A stretch of DNA of 19,395 nt from Agrocybe praecox (lineage: Eukaryota > Basidiomycota > Agaricomycetes > Agaricales > Agrocybaceae): positions 1-19,395 of the forward strand of contig CAXHKQ010000356.1 in NCBI GenBank assembly GCA_964017145.1, read 5' to 3'. Below are positions 1-10,290 of this stretch, one piece after another. The first letter of the stretch is position 1, and each line of letters opens with the position of its first letter. Under the pieces are notes generated by a model that saw only the letters and a program-made list of their open reading frames with translations, searched no databases and was not told where the DNA came from. A program made the position numbers and the translations under genes.

Positions 1-1
1 G

Positions 2-3000
2 TACGACGCTCCAGCTGCTCAGCACAATGGCCGCCGCAGCAGCGCCCATTCAGATCACGACCACGACGACGGTGAGCACCAGGCAGCCGCAGGACGCCGC
101 AATAGCGCCCATTCTGCTCACGACTACGACAATGGCGCGCACCAGCACTGCACGCACGTCAACCGTAAACTGAAGGACCTGCCGACGTTCAGCGGCCTCC
201 CACAAGAGTGGCCCAAGTTTTACGAGTCGTATCACTCGACAACCGAAGCTTTTCGGTACACGAAGCTCGAGAACTTGAATCGGTTGCAGAAGGCGTTGAC
301 GGGCGAAGCGCTAGAGACAGTCGATCACGTACTGGTTTACTCGCGTCACGTCGACCTGGTCATGGAAACGCTGGAGGACGCTTTCGGAACGCCGGACATA
401 TTGATGCGCAGCCAGTTCGCCCGAGTTCAGAACCTCCCGGCACTGGACGAAGCCCAGTTGGACGTGATGATAGGCCCGATGGCCGTCGCAGTGCGCAATC
501 TGATGATGTTTTTGGACCAGCCCGGTTGCCGACATCGCATGGGCGACACGGTACTGATGGATGGCTTGATCAGTAAGCTGCCAATGTCGCTTGGATTGAA
601 CTGGGAGGAGGCGTCCGAGCGATATCAGGATCCCGGGCTATTTGAGTTTTCGGAATGGCTGACAAGGGTTGCCCGCCGAGTCAAACGCCGTGTCGCAGCC
701 GCGTCAACAACGACGAGCACTAGCCGTGCACCGACGAAGAGCCGGTCCACGCAACCGGCTAAATCCAAACACTGCTACATGCTACACGTGAGTGAGTCGC
801 CGCTCGACGAACCTGTCTGCGTTGTTTGCAGTAATTCGCATCACCTGGTGCAATGCCGATCATTTGCTAAAATGAGCGTTGACGACCGATGGGCGAAGGT
901 GATGGCGAATAAGCTGTGCTTCCGCTGTCTACAACCCGGCCACATGCTGCCCAATTGCTCGGACACTGGGAAATGCCTCGTAGACGGATGCACCTACTGG
1001 CACAATGCGCTGCTTCACGGCAGACAACTGCAACGACGATCGCCCAAGAAGCATACTGCGGGAGACAATTCAGACTGCAAGCGCTCGCAGCGTGGTCGCG
1101 GTGGCCATGCGCACCAGCCGTCGGAACTACAAGCCGCTGGTAGGACGAGCACAGGGGCGAACGACGCACCGAATCCTGCCGAAAATGCAGAAAAGCCGAG
1201 CACGACCGCACGGCCAACGAGTTCGAGTGCGTTGCAGCAGTCCGCTATTGCCGCCGAGGCGCCCACACCACACCACACACTGACGTGCCGCATGGCGGTG
1301 GAGCTGGCTCCGCTCCTCTTCAGAGTCGTCCCGGTCACTCTCTACGGTAGCAGCGGCGAGATCGTTACCTTCGCCCTACTGGACGAGGGATCGGCGCTCA
1401 CACTGATGGATGCTTCATTAGCCAAGGAGTTGGGTCTCGACGGACCATCGAGCGCGTTGAATGTCCAATGGATTGGACAGCATTCGACCATGGTTCAATC
1501 GACGAAGGTTGCGTTGAAGATTAGCGGCGTTGGAAGCGAGGACACCCAGTACGCGATGATGGCTCACACGGTTGTCGATTTAACACTACCGACACAGACC
1601 GTCAATTCTGCTGCTCTGCGCGCCAGCTACTCCCATCTTCGCGACATTCCATTCCCTGACTACGTCAACGCAAAACCCAGACTTCTAATTGGCCTTGACA
1701 ATCACCATCTTGGCGCGCCGCTTCATGTCGAGATGGGAACGGACGGGCTTGGCATGATGGCAACCCACACGCGACTTGGGTGGGTGGTGTACGGCAGTGA
1801 CTACCATGGCGCCGGATCGACATCGAAGGCGGCGGCGCTGCTTCACGTTCGCTGTGAATCGGACCGGCGGTACGAAGAGCTGGATGAATTGGTGCGAGGT
1901 TTCTTTTCTACCGAAGATTTCGGTGTGAAAAGTACGACCGCATCCACCGAATCAAACGACGTGATCCGCGCGCGCCATCTTCTGTCGTCAACCACCAGGC
2001 GCGTTGGCAACCGGTTCGAGACGGGGCTCTTGTGGAGGACCGACGACATCCAACTCCCCGATAGCCGCCAAATGGCGCTCAATCGGCTTAGAAACATCGA
2101 GGCGAAAATGCGGCGAGACGCTGCCTTCGGCGCGCAGTATTCCGACCAGATCGTCAGCTACGTCACCAAAGGCTACGCCCGGAAACTCACGCCTGCTGAG
2201 GCCGCCAGCCGCGACGGCCGGACGTGGTATTTGCCACATTTCGCAGCCAAGAATCCGAATAAACCGGAGAAGTTTCGAATGGTTTTCGACGCGGCGGCGA
2301 CGGTCGACGACATCTCGCTGAACTCGGTGCTGCTGTCTGGGCCGGACGACAACCCTCCTCTCACCCGTCTACTCTTCCGATTCCGTCTGGGCCTGGTGGG
2401 CATCTGTGCTGACATCCGCGAGATGTTCCACCAGGTCTGGATCCGGCCGGAAGATCAAAACTCGCAGCGGTTCTTGTGGCGAGGAGGAGACACCACCGCG
2501 CCTGTCGACGAGTACGTCATGCAAGCCATGACTTTCGGCTCGACGTGTTCACCCGCGTCCGCACAGCATGTTAAAAACACAAACGCCACCGAGTTCGAGA
2601 AGCAATTTCCCGCAGCCGCAGCCGCCATTCGTCACTCCCACTATGTCGATGACTTTGTGGCGAGCTATGCCACAGCTGACGAGGCGATTGCAACGACCAC
2701 CGAAGTCGTGGAAATCCACCGGCGAGCCGGCTTCGAGTTACGCGGTTTCGTTTCGAACAGCCGAACCGTGACGGAGTCGCTGGGTTCAAACTCGCCGATC
2801 ACCGACTCCAACATCCGCATGGAACCAGAGATGGCGCCGGCCAAGATACTCGGCATGACGTGGAAGACGACCGATGACGTTTTCGCATTCCAAACTCGCT
2901 TCAGTCGCGTTCATCCAGACGTCGTCAACGGACATCGGAGGCCCACGAAACGAGAGGTGCTCAGCACCAGTATGAGTGTGTTTGACCCTTTCGGGCTTTT

Positions 3001-4705
3001 GGCGGAGTACATGCTGCCGGTGAAGGCGGTCATGCAGGACTTGTGGCGTATGGGCGTCGGGTGGGATGAGCTGGTTCCGGAGTCAATCGACCGGCGATGG
3101 CAAGAATGGCGGTCGACGATTGTACTGACACGCAGCTGCAGCATTCCGCGCTGCTACTCGCCCTTCATCCGGACGACGACAGACCTGCAGCTCCACGTGT
3201 TCGCTGATGCCAGCGAGGTGGCGTATGCTGCGGTCGCGTACTGGCGCGTGGTTGGCGATGATGGAATTCAACTCTCTTTCGTGGCCGGCAAAAGCAGATG
3301 CGCGCCCTTGAAACTCCTGTCTATTCCCCGCTTGGAGCTGCAGGCTGCTGTGTTGGCGACGCGATTGATGCTGGAGGTGCGCGCCAGCCACGACGATCTG
3401 GCGATTTCTCGCGTCGTCATGTGGAGCGATTCAGAAACGGTCATCAGTTGGATTCGATCCGACCAACGCCGCTACAAGTCCTTTGTCGCCTTCCGTGTAG
3501 CTGAGGTGGTTGAATCTGCACCTGCGTCTAGCTGGCGATGGGTGCCGACTTCACAAAATGTCGCAGACGACGCCACACGCGTCCGCCATCCCCACACCTT
3601 CGACCCAGAATCGCGGTGGTTACGGGGGCCGGCGTGGCTACGCGAGTCGGAAGAAACCTGGCCCATCAAGACAACTATGGTCGACGATACGCAGGACGTC
3701 GAGCTGCGTCAAAAACATGCGAATACGTGCGCTCTGTTTGTGGGCAAAATCGCCCTCAGTCCAGTAATCGATTTCCAACGCTTCTCGCGATTCTCACGAC
3801 TGTGCCGAGTAATCGCGTGGACACAACGCTTTGCGCGGAACGCTCGCGCTCGTGGATCGGACCGAGCCAAAGGAGAGCTCAGCGCATCAGAGGTGGAATC
3901 TGCCACAGTCGCGGCGTGCCGTCTTGCGCAGCGAGAAGGGTTTGCGGCGGAATATGCTGCACTCACAAACGGCAACCAGATCGCAACAAGCAGCCCCATT
4001 TTCGCACTGAAGCCGTACGTCGACGAAGAACGAGTGATGCGCGTCCATGGGCGCACCGACGCCGCTGAGGAGTTGCCGCCTGGTGCCAGACGCCCAATCC
4101 TGCTGCCGCACAACCACTGGCTTGCCGTACTCATAGTTCGCCATCATCACGTGCGCATGGCTCATCAACTCACGGACGCCACAATTGCCGCAGTGCGACA
4201 AAAATTCTGGGTGCCGCGGCTAAGGACGCTGGTGAAAGGAGTTCGTGCGGATTGCCCGGCCTGTAAGATTCGTGCTGCTCAACCGACACCGCCCGCGCAA
4301 GGACAACTACCACGCGATCGAGTCACACCATACCTGCGGCCATTCACAAGTACCGGATTGGACTATTTCGGGCCCGTTTCGGTCACCGTCAATCGACACC
4401 GCGAGAAACGCTGGATAGCGCTTTTTACGTGCCTCTCGACGCGGGCCGTCCACCTCGAGGTCGCGAAAGACCTGTCGACGGACTCTTGTCTGGTATGTAT
4501 TCGCAATTTGTGCCATATTCGCGGCGTGCCATCTTTAATTCGATGTGACAATGGGACCAATTTTGTCGGTGCCCATAACGTACTTGCCGCGAGCCCGACT
4601 TCTTCGACCCGGCGGCCGTCATGCGCGAACTTGCCTGCGACGGCGTCGAATGGCGATTCAATTGCCCAGGCAACCCCGAGGCCGGGGGTGCGTGGGAACG
4701 CCTAG
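2..4705 (+). pseudogene. BEL/Pao Gag-Pol polyprotein, main open fragment
   Basis: One frame is open from base 2 to the stop at 4703-4705, so the true start is upstream. Gag: a His/Asp-rich N-terminal stretch, then LPTFSGLPQEWPKF from about 182, typical of the BEL Gag core. Zinc knuckles: Cys at 818 to Cys at 856, and CFRCLQPGHMLPNC at 917-958. Protease: LLDEGS with the catalytic Asp at 1382. Reverse transcriptase: ADIREMF with Asp at 2411, and YVDD with Asp codons at 2648 and 2651. RNase H: acidic residues at 3206 (FADAS), 3335 (RLEL), 3428 (WSDSE) and 3566 (VADDATR). Integrase: His at 4148 and 4163 and Cys at 4253 and 4262 form the zinc site; catalytic Asp codons sit at 4361 (LDYFGP) and 4547 (CDNGTNF). 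A frameshift near 4584-4592 then replaces the rest with about 38 unrelated residues, so the third acidic residue is lost from this frame. The protease active site reads DEGS where DSGS or DTGS is more usual. Confidence 0.93.
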
Positions 4706-4992
4706 TGCAGAGTGTTAAACGCGTGATGGCAGTGACGTTGAAGGAGGAGGCTCCGCACGTCGAAACACTCCGCGCGGTGCTGATCGAGGCCGCCAATCTC
4801 GTGAACTCACGTCCGCTCACACACCTGCCCGTCGAACCCGATGAGCCGTCACCGATTACGCCGAACCACTTTCTAATCGGTGGCCCCAACACAGCCACTA
4901 CACCGGATCCGAACACCATCGAGTCGCTGTGCGTCAAACAACAGTGGCGAGCTTGCCGAGAATTGTCACGTCGCTTTGGAAGCAGTGGGTAG
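4588..4992 (+). pseudogene. BEL integrase end and start of C-terminal domain (frame-shifted fragment 1)
   Basis: This continues the Pol protein in a different frame. It reads REPDFFDP, then MRELACDGVEWRFN, then NPEAGGAWERL with the integrase catalytic Glu at 4678-4680. That completes the D-D-E triad whose two Asp residues lie in the main frame at 4361 and 4547. The shift from the main frame lies near 4584-4592 and fits loss of one base. The fragment ends at a stop at 4990-4992, after the QQWRACRELSR stretch, because of a second shift at about 4975. The segment HFLIGGPN is typical of the domain that follows integrase in BEL/Pao and other invertebrate Pol proteins. Confidence 0.88.
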
Positions 4993-5288
4993 CTGACTAC
5001 CTGCCAGAGCTCACTAGGCGTTCCAAACATTACCCCGATCGCAAGCAGCTGGCCGTTGGTGACATCGTCATTGTCTGCGACACGAACCAACCGCGCAGTA
5101 AGTGGACGCGTGGCCGGGTGTTGCGCACGATTGTTGGACCGGACGGTCACGTCCGAACGGCGGAGGTGAAAACAGCTGAAACAACGATAAGGCGGCCAGT
5201 TTCAAAACTGGCGGTGCTCGATATATTAGGTCCGCCTCAGATGGATTCGGCCGACGGGGGCCGGGATGTCGCACCCTGTAAGCTATAG
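4974..5288 (+). pseudogene. BEL Pol C-terminal domain (frame-shifted fragment 2)
   Basis: The third piece of Pol, in yet another frame, reads LWKQWVADYLPEL, later VGDIVIVCDTNQPR, then KWTRGRVLRTIVG, the usual end of BEL/Pao Pol (the DUF5641-type domain after integrase). It joins fragment 1 at the T run 4975-4977, where adding back one T would restore the frame, so a one-base deletion is the simplest cause. The frame ends at a TAG at 5286-5288, about 22 bases inside the proposed LTR. No envelope-like ORF follows. Confidence 0.88.
5256..5266 (+). other. Polypurine tract (plus-strand primer) of the BEL element
   Basis: The tract GGGGGCCGGGA lies directly before TGTCGC, the proposed LTR start. 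A purine-rich tract at exactly this place is expected to prime plus-strand DNA synthesis in LTR elements. Two C residues interrupt it. The assignment depends on the LTR boundary being right. Confidence 0.55.
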
Positions 5289-5295
5289 ATGGTCG

Positions 5296-5311
5296 ATATA
5301 TATTATATATA
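5296..5311 (+). promoter_or_regulatory. TATA-rich run in the LTR, possible U3 promoter
   Basis: ATATATATTATATATA lies 30 bases into the LTR. A TATA box in U3 would drive the element's own transcript. It is close to the LTR start, which would leave a very short U3, so a TATA-less initiator further in is equally possible. Confidence 0.35.
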
Positions 5312-5706
5312 GTCGTTGCGCATGTGTGCATTGTGAGCAAAGAGCGCCTGAGTTGAGTGAAGCGTTGAAAATGTATGTATAGCTTGTACGAAATTTGTCC
5401 CCGAGTGGATCGGACGCACGTTCATCTTCAGGAGAAGATTGATCAATCGTGCAAATTGTGATTCACCGTTATCGTTCCTCGTACTTATATATCGTAAGTG
5501 TTAAGTTTATTGGTTCAATTTATTTATAAGACATACGATTTATACAACACCAATTATTTACATTCCGATAGATTATTATCGCATATCACCGAGCCAGCCA
5601 CTGTGCACAACTGTTGTTGCCAGCACACGCAAAAAACGAAGGTAAACACTTGAGAATCATTCCTATATTTTCCCACATGTACTAATTATAAGTGAACATC
5701 AACAGA

Positions 5707-5712
5707 AATAAA
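5707..5712 (+). terminator. AATAAA polyadenylation signal in the LTR
   Basis: A canonical AATAAA sits about 63 bases before the LTR end. That is the place expected for the R/U5 part of an LTR and would end the retrotransposon transcript. Confidence 0.5.
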
Positions 5713-5775
5713 CCCTTTCTTGACATCGATCGGCGTTGCGGTTTCCGTTTCTGGGCTCGGTGCGAATTGGCGACA

Positions 5776-7769
5776 GTAACACTGAAACTATCAACAGTAT
5801 TGAAAATCAATGTTCACATAAATTGTAGCATTTTTAATAAGCTTTCATTTTATGTACGCAGAACGGCCTACGAAAATTAAAACATGAGATATGGGCAATT
5901 GTCTGAGGTCATGTCGAAAAATACAACTTACGCCATTATCTTCGAAAGCCTTCCTGAAAATTATGTTTTCTTCTCGGATTCGTGATTATGAGATAAAAGC
6001 ACGTCAGAAAAGTTTATACAGAAGGGCGATAAACGCCATAACTTGATTTTGTTACCCAGTGTTATTTGCGGAAAGTGTAAAACAGGATGCGAAATCATGC
6101 CTTTTGCAACGGATTTCAATTGGCGATAGAAAGACAATATATTTCGAGTACCCTAAACGTGAAACTGTTCAAATATCTCCAAGACATCCGAAAATATTGT
6201 TAGCAAAAGTGCAAGGCCTACAAAGGTGCATATATTATATGATGGGATCCGCAGCAAGAATAAAAAAGGTCTTAATACAGACGAATCAGTTGATACCGTC
6301 GTAACGAACGACGAAAACAAAACCCGCGAAAATAGCTCGAAATCACGAAAAACTTCATTTTTCAGCAACGTTTTCCATGCGCATTTTTCAAATGCATCCA
6401 GCCAAAGTGGTTAATATAACGATTTCTTCGTTCGGGTGGTGGCTACAATTCGCCCCGCGTACTTCCAGGCCCACACTTCGAAACATTCGAGAAAGTCGGA
6501 AAATGGGTAGATGGAAGGTTTCCATCGCTGAAGGGAAAGGACTCTAGTGTGAGATCCACAAATTCTTTGAATGTTAGGGCGTTAGCTAATGAACGAACAA
6601 GACATCTTCGATAGTTTTCTTGTGATAGTTATTAGAATATGACTGAAAAATCCTATTTTGAACAATCGCTACTCGCTCCTCGTCATTCGAAAAAATGTAC
6701 GAAAATCGTTGTGGTTTTCAGGGTCATCAGTCATCAATAAAGATAGATAATATTGTGAAGTATTTTGTTTAACAAAACTGCATCATTACAAATCTCTTGC
6801 CAGTGTCCCTTCTTTTATAAACCGCAAATAACACATATTTCAAATTAGCTGGGCTAGAATTTAAAAACCGGAACTATTTACCAGAAAGATGTATATAATC
6901 GATAAATATTATTTGTTTATTTTAGGAGAGAAAAAACACATACCTCGATAGTTTGGTAATGGGTCAATTTGTTGTCTATTCTAATTTGTTAGGCCTATCT
7001 TTAATATGACCCTGTCATCTTGGAGCCTCAAGTACACGTTGTGTTTCTTTATAGGTAAGTATTGATTTTGATCAGAAAGTATACTTCGTCTATCGTCACA
7101 ACTCACAACAATTAGTATTCCATTTAAACCTGGTCTCGTGAACTCGGCTATAGGAATTCGACATCTCTATCGAAAATCTCTGCTTTCAGTTTTCTACCTT
7201 ACTGTTATTGGTGAGTGGTGGTGTATTTAACTTTTTTTGTACTGTTGAAATTACATACAAATGAAATTGAAAAATGTAGAACATATACAAATCTATAGGA
7301 TTTCAATTCAGAGGAACGTACAGTAGAGTTAAAATAGTCTAATTGATGTCAACAAATTTATGAGTTATTAATGCGCGCCATCGCAGTTACCAATTTAAAT
7401 TTAAATTAAATTTGTCCAGGCTGCGTCTTGGTAAATGATAGAATTATTCAATAATACAAATTCTATATAAAATAATGTGCAGTCCCTACGAAAATACAGC
7501 TCTATATAGCAGTTGGGCCATCTCATATGCATTTTCTTTGTATGTAGAATCAATAACGCTTGGGCTATCATACAAATTGCATGAATTTGTACTTATCATA
7601 AATAGTTGATCAATAACAGTCTACATATGCAATATGAATATGATGCAGGTTTCTACGAATTTGACATGGTACACGATCCAAAGTGAGTTGAAGAAAAACC
7701 ACTGTGTAAACTACTGTAAGCTGGTGTTCATCTCCTATTCGCAGTGAATAATTTTGTTTTGTGATATAA
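5776..7769. other. AT-rich intergenic or intronic stretch with no gene seen
   Basis: Open frames here are short (at most about 80 codons), overlap on both strands and show no recognisable domain. Low-complexity AT runs occur, for example around 7391-7420. One copy of a dispersed repeat sits at 6987-7371 (listed separately). If the minus-strand candidate gene at 7901 continues leftward, this stretch would be part of its first intron. Confidence 0.6.
6987..7371 (+). repeat. Dispersed repeat, copy 1
   Basis: The segment matches 12469-12841 in the same orientation along its whole length. Shared blocks in order: TGTTAGG at the start; TACAC.TTG..TTTC..TATA; TCAGAAA.TA followed by CTATCG.CA; GTGAACTCGGC; GACAT.TCTAT.GAAA; GGTGTATTT.ACT; TACAAATGAAA; ATAGGAT.TCA.TTCA.AGGAAC.TA; and a closing TTAATG. 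Indels and mismatches are frequent, so the copies are old. No ORF is conserved between them, so it is probably a non-autonomous transposon. No clear terminal inverted repeats or target duplications were found. Confidence 0.65.
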
Positions 7770-7901
7770 TCACGATGCGCGAATGGCGCCTGCGTCGGCG
7801 TCTCCGCCTACCGTTTCCGATGCGCTGTGCTTGTTGTCCTGCTCGGTGGCGTCCGAATCGCCGCTGCCGATGACGGTCTTCAGTGATTTGAGGAAGTCCA
7901 T
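7770..7901 (-). CDS. Candidate first coding exon of an unrecognised gene
   Basis: On the minus strand the first ATG after a long AUG-free leader is at 7901 and opens 43 codons to a TGA at 7772-7770. The peptide begins MDFLKSLKTVIGSGDSDATE and continues acidic and Ser/Ala/Gly-rich. I do not recognise it. A possible splice donor, ACG|GTAGGC, lies at 7812/7811, so the real exon may end there and the gene continue leftward, beyond AT-rich DNA and the BEL element. An acceptor-like CACAG just upstream (about 7942) means this block could also be an internal exon. It stands out as GC- and CpG-rich against AT-rich neighbours. Alternatives are a small stand-alone peptide or chance. The exon edges are unproven. 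Confidence 0.4.
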   Translation of the reverse strand: MDFLKSLKTVIGSGDSDATEQDNKHSASETVGGDADAGAIRAS

Positions 7902-8131
7902 ACTGCTGCTGATGCCGAATGCCGATACTGCCGCCAGCACTGTGAATTAATCTAATCTATGCGCGCGACGATGCGTGTGCGAATGGCGGATGTGTGGGGC
8001 GCGGCGAACAATTTGTTTGCCCCCGTTTGAAGGTGGAATCGCGCGACCGAAACACTTTTATTCTAGCCGATGCAGGTGCAGCAAACAAACTCTCGTGCGA
8101 GACTCGCGAAATTGATGCGAGCGCTATAAAG
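7902..8131 (-). promoter_or_regulatory. AUG-free CpG-rich leader or promoter upstream of the exon at 7901
   Basis: The minus strand has no ATG from 7902 to at least 8155, about 250 bases in which several would be expected by chance. That is the pattern of a 5' untranslated leader. CpG density is high. A TATA-like TTTATAG lies on the minus strand at about 8122-8128. On the plus strand the same spot reads GCTATAAAG, so transcription in the other direction cannot be excluded. No start site can be fixed from sequence alone. Confidence 0.35.
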
Positions 8132-8605
8132 ATGCAGATCCAAAACAAACCGACGCGAAAAACGTAGGCGAATTTTGTTGTTGACAGACACGTCAGACGA
8201 TGTAGGGTAGTTTCACCAGTTGTGAATACTTCTATCTAAAGTTTCATCCGAATAATTTACAGTATTTTTTTTTCAAAATTTTATATATTTCCCAGTTTCG
8301 AACCGGTTGTGGACATCCTTCTCAATACAACCATTGTATTTAAAACATATTTTGGACTGTTGAATTTACAATTTTTTCAATTCAATGTACGGAATCGATT
8401 TAATTTATTCTTAACTTCACAAGTAGTTAGATATGTTTCTTGGCTTTCTAATATACACACATATTTTCATAAATATTAATTATCTTGGTCAAAAGTTAGC
8501 TTACCGGTGAGCTTACCCTACGTGCAGTGAATGTACAGGGTGATTTGAGGCAGCCGGCCGGTCGGTAAAGTAGATTTTCGGAGTGACGGTTACCAAATAT
8601 AGAAA
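8132..8605. other. AT-rich stretch with no gene seen
   Basis: There is no coding signal. TTTAATTTATTCTTA occurs at about 8399-8413 and again near 8612, matching the tail of the tandem-repeat unit that follows. The repeat array may therefore once have extended into this stretch. Confidence 0.5.
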
Positions 8606-9450
8606 GTTTGAATTTAATTTATTCTTAGGTTTGCTAGCTACCTCAGTGTAATTTGTATCAATACAACACGCTGCAGATGAATGAAACGCTAGTGTGCTAT
8701 TATGTTGAATATAGTAGTAATTTGTCAAAAAGTCGGCCGAGTCAGACGCTGCACGATTCAGTGACAAAAGGCTCTGGCGCATGAATTATTCGGAAACAAT
8801 AAATGAACATTTTCAATTTGCACAGCCAACAAATAGTAAGCAAAAAAAATGTTCATATTTTGTGGAATCATTTTCATTCACTCGTTTGAATTGAATCATT
8901 TTCATTCGCGTGCATATTTTCCTAGTTACAAACATCGAAGACTCACTGTGTAGATAAATCATCAAGTAAGTGTGCTATCTAAATATGAAAACTATTGTCG
9001 GAACTCGCCACAAAGTTGGTCGAGTGAGATGTTGAACGATACAGAAACAAAGCTCTGATTCATCGCTAATTTTTGTCGGAGACAAGGGAACATTTTCAAT
9101 TTACACTGCCAACAAATCGCAAGAAAGAAATCTGTTATCCGATTTTTATTCACTCGTTTGAATTTCATTGTTTTCATTTCTTAGTATGTCTAGTCATATT
9201 GGCCCATTCTTAAAATACGGAAAACTCGCTGCAGATAAATCAAGCGAGGGAGCTAAATATGTCGAATGAAATCGGAATTCGTCACAAAGTCGGCCGACTC
9301 AGATGCTCTACGATTCAGAAACAAGGCTCTGACGCATTGCTAAATTTTCTGGGAAACAGAGGAAAATTGGCAGTGGTTAAAACATTTAAACACATAGCCC
9401 AAATCAACCAAAATTTTGTAAAATCATTTATTCACTCGTTTTGGATATTT
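8606..9450 (+). repeat. Diverged tandem repeat: three units of about 275-283 bp plus a partial unit
   Basis: Units start near 8666, 8941 and 9224. Each carries the same ordered blocks: CTG.AGAT.AAT.A near the start; GTCG.AA.TCG.CACAAAGT.GG.CGA (clearest in units 2 and 3; unit 1 has GTCGGCCGAGTCAGA); ACGATTCAG or ACGATACAG then ACAA.GCTCTGA.; GGAA.A with AACATTTTCAATTT and GCCAACAAAT (units 1 and 2); and ATTCACTCGTTTG at about 8876, 9148 and 9430. A leftover unit end (GTTTGAATTTAATT...CTAG) lies before unit 1. Indels differ between units, so no reading frame is conserved. This may be a decayed satellite-like array or a duplicated regulatory block. Confidence 0.75.
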
Positions 9451-10290
9451 TCGTTGAAACCGATCGATTCGATTGATGAGTGTAGTAAGTGTTGCTGATG
9501 TGTGTATTGATGGGTGTGTTGATGTGTGTATAATAAATGGGGCCGTGTGTGTTCGAATGCATCTAAATGTAAATGTGTACAAGTCGTCGAATTGATTTGC
9601 TTAACAAGTGCATGTGTAAAATTCTATTCCTAGCGAGCGAGCGATTAGGCCATTTATTAGAGATTGCGCTGCTGCTGCTGTGGCAGCAGCTCTCATTTCT
9701 CGCCCGTTCGTTATCGATAGAGTCGACACACTCACACAAACTCGGCAGAACCGGAAGGTTCTCGCTTTGCACATGTGTGTGAGAGTGTGTGTCTATTGTG
9801 CATATCATATGATATATCGTGTTGGTACTGGGTCAAGTGCACGTGCTGCAGCCTCAGCTCATGTTCCACTGATTCAACATTCAACGCAATTAAAGTAGTA
9901 TAGTGTAATTGTCTGTTCGTAGCCAAACCGCAGATAATGCTGGTATTAGTCGATCGTTCCTAGTATGTGCAAAATTATATTCAAATATTCAAAATAGTTC
10001 TTGTTTCTCGCGTAAATCCGTTATTTCAACTCGATTCAAAGTGGTTTGAACGAGAAAAACTACTTGGAAAAGAGTTTTCAATTCAAAATATTTTACCAAT
10101 TTCTTGGATACAAAGTACGACAAATTACAACTTCATGGTCTCAATTGTTGTTTGCAGACGGTCATAAATCATTGATCCAATCTCACTCGTAGACCGAAAT
10201 CTCGCTCAGTTTCCATCGTTTTCTATACAAACCCTATCTAGTCATGCGCCATCATCGCCTTCCTACCTCCTCCAATCCGCACCCGCTCTC
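9451..10290. other. Region between the tandem repeat and RNase T2, no gene seen
   Basis: It contains GT-rich tracts (about 9498-9560), a CTG/CAG run with CTGCTGCTGCTGTGGCAGCAG at about 9669-9689, more GT-rich tracts near 9775-9795, and otherwise AT-rich DNA. The part nearest 10290 should hold the 3' UTR of the minus-strand RNase T2 gene. I see no good minus-strand AATAAA within 150 bases of its stop; the nearest is around 9653. Short frames on both strands look like chance. Confidence 0.5.

Larger units (their letters stand above)
1..5775 (+). mobile_element. BEL/Pao LTR retrotransposon, 5'-truncated by the window edge
   Basis: The element runs in from before the window. It shows Gag core, two CCHC knuckles, aspartic protease, reverse transcriptase, RNase H, zinc-binding integrase and a C-terminal BEL-specific domain, then a purine-rich tract at 5256-5266 and a probable 3' LTR at 5267-5775. 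The order protease-RT-RNase H-integrase, with Gag and Pol fused in one frame and a Gag domain of the LPTFSG..EW..F type, is that of BEL/Pao elements. There is no room for an envelope gene, since the pol-frame stop at 5288 already lies inside the LTR. Two single-base frameshifts near the pol 3' end mean this copy cannot make full-length integrase. The 5' LTR and primer-binding site lie outside the window, so age from LTR divergence cannot be judged here. Confidence 0.93.
5267..5775 (+). repeat. Probable 3' LTR of the BEL element
   Basis: The segment starts with TGTCGC just after the purine tract and ends with GCGACA (5770-5775), a perfect 6-base inverted repeat that gives the TG...CA ends of LTRs. 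Its 509-bp length is ordinary for BEL/Pao. It contains a TATA-rich run at 5296-5311 and a polyadenylation signal AATAAA at 5707-5712, which fits a U3-R-U5 layout. The next five bases, GTAAC (5776-5780), would be the target duplication, but its partner is outside the window. Another reading is that the LTR ends near 5767 and TGGCGACAGTAAC (5768-5780) is a primer-binding site. The 3' boundary is therefore uncertain by about 8 bases. Confidence 0.65.

Noticed and set aside
3538..4068. 176-codon plus-strand frame overlapping Pol
   Set aside because: It is an alternative frame inside the RNase H-integrase region, where the main frame has all expected motifs.
4425..5150. 241-codon minus-strand open frame
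   Set aside because: It lies opposite the integrase and C-terminal domain of the BEL element, has no recognisable domain, and is explained by the GC-rich coding strand.
5289..5775. Envelope-like third ORF of the BEL element
   Set aside because: The pol frame ends inside the LTR and no ORF with signal peptide and membrane segment follows.
8606..9450. CRISPR-like array
   Set aside because: The units are ~280 bp, diverged and eukaryotic in context, with no short identical repeats and unique spacers.
9259..9498. 79-codon plus-strand frame starting MSNEIGIRHKVG
   Set aside because: It falls in the third tandem unit; the same bases in units 1 and 2 are out of frame or interrupted, so it is not a conserved protein.
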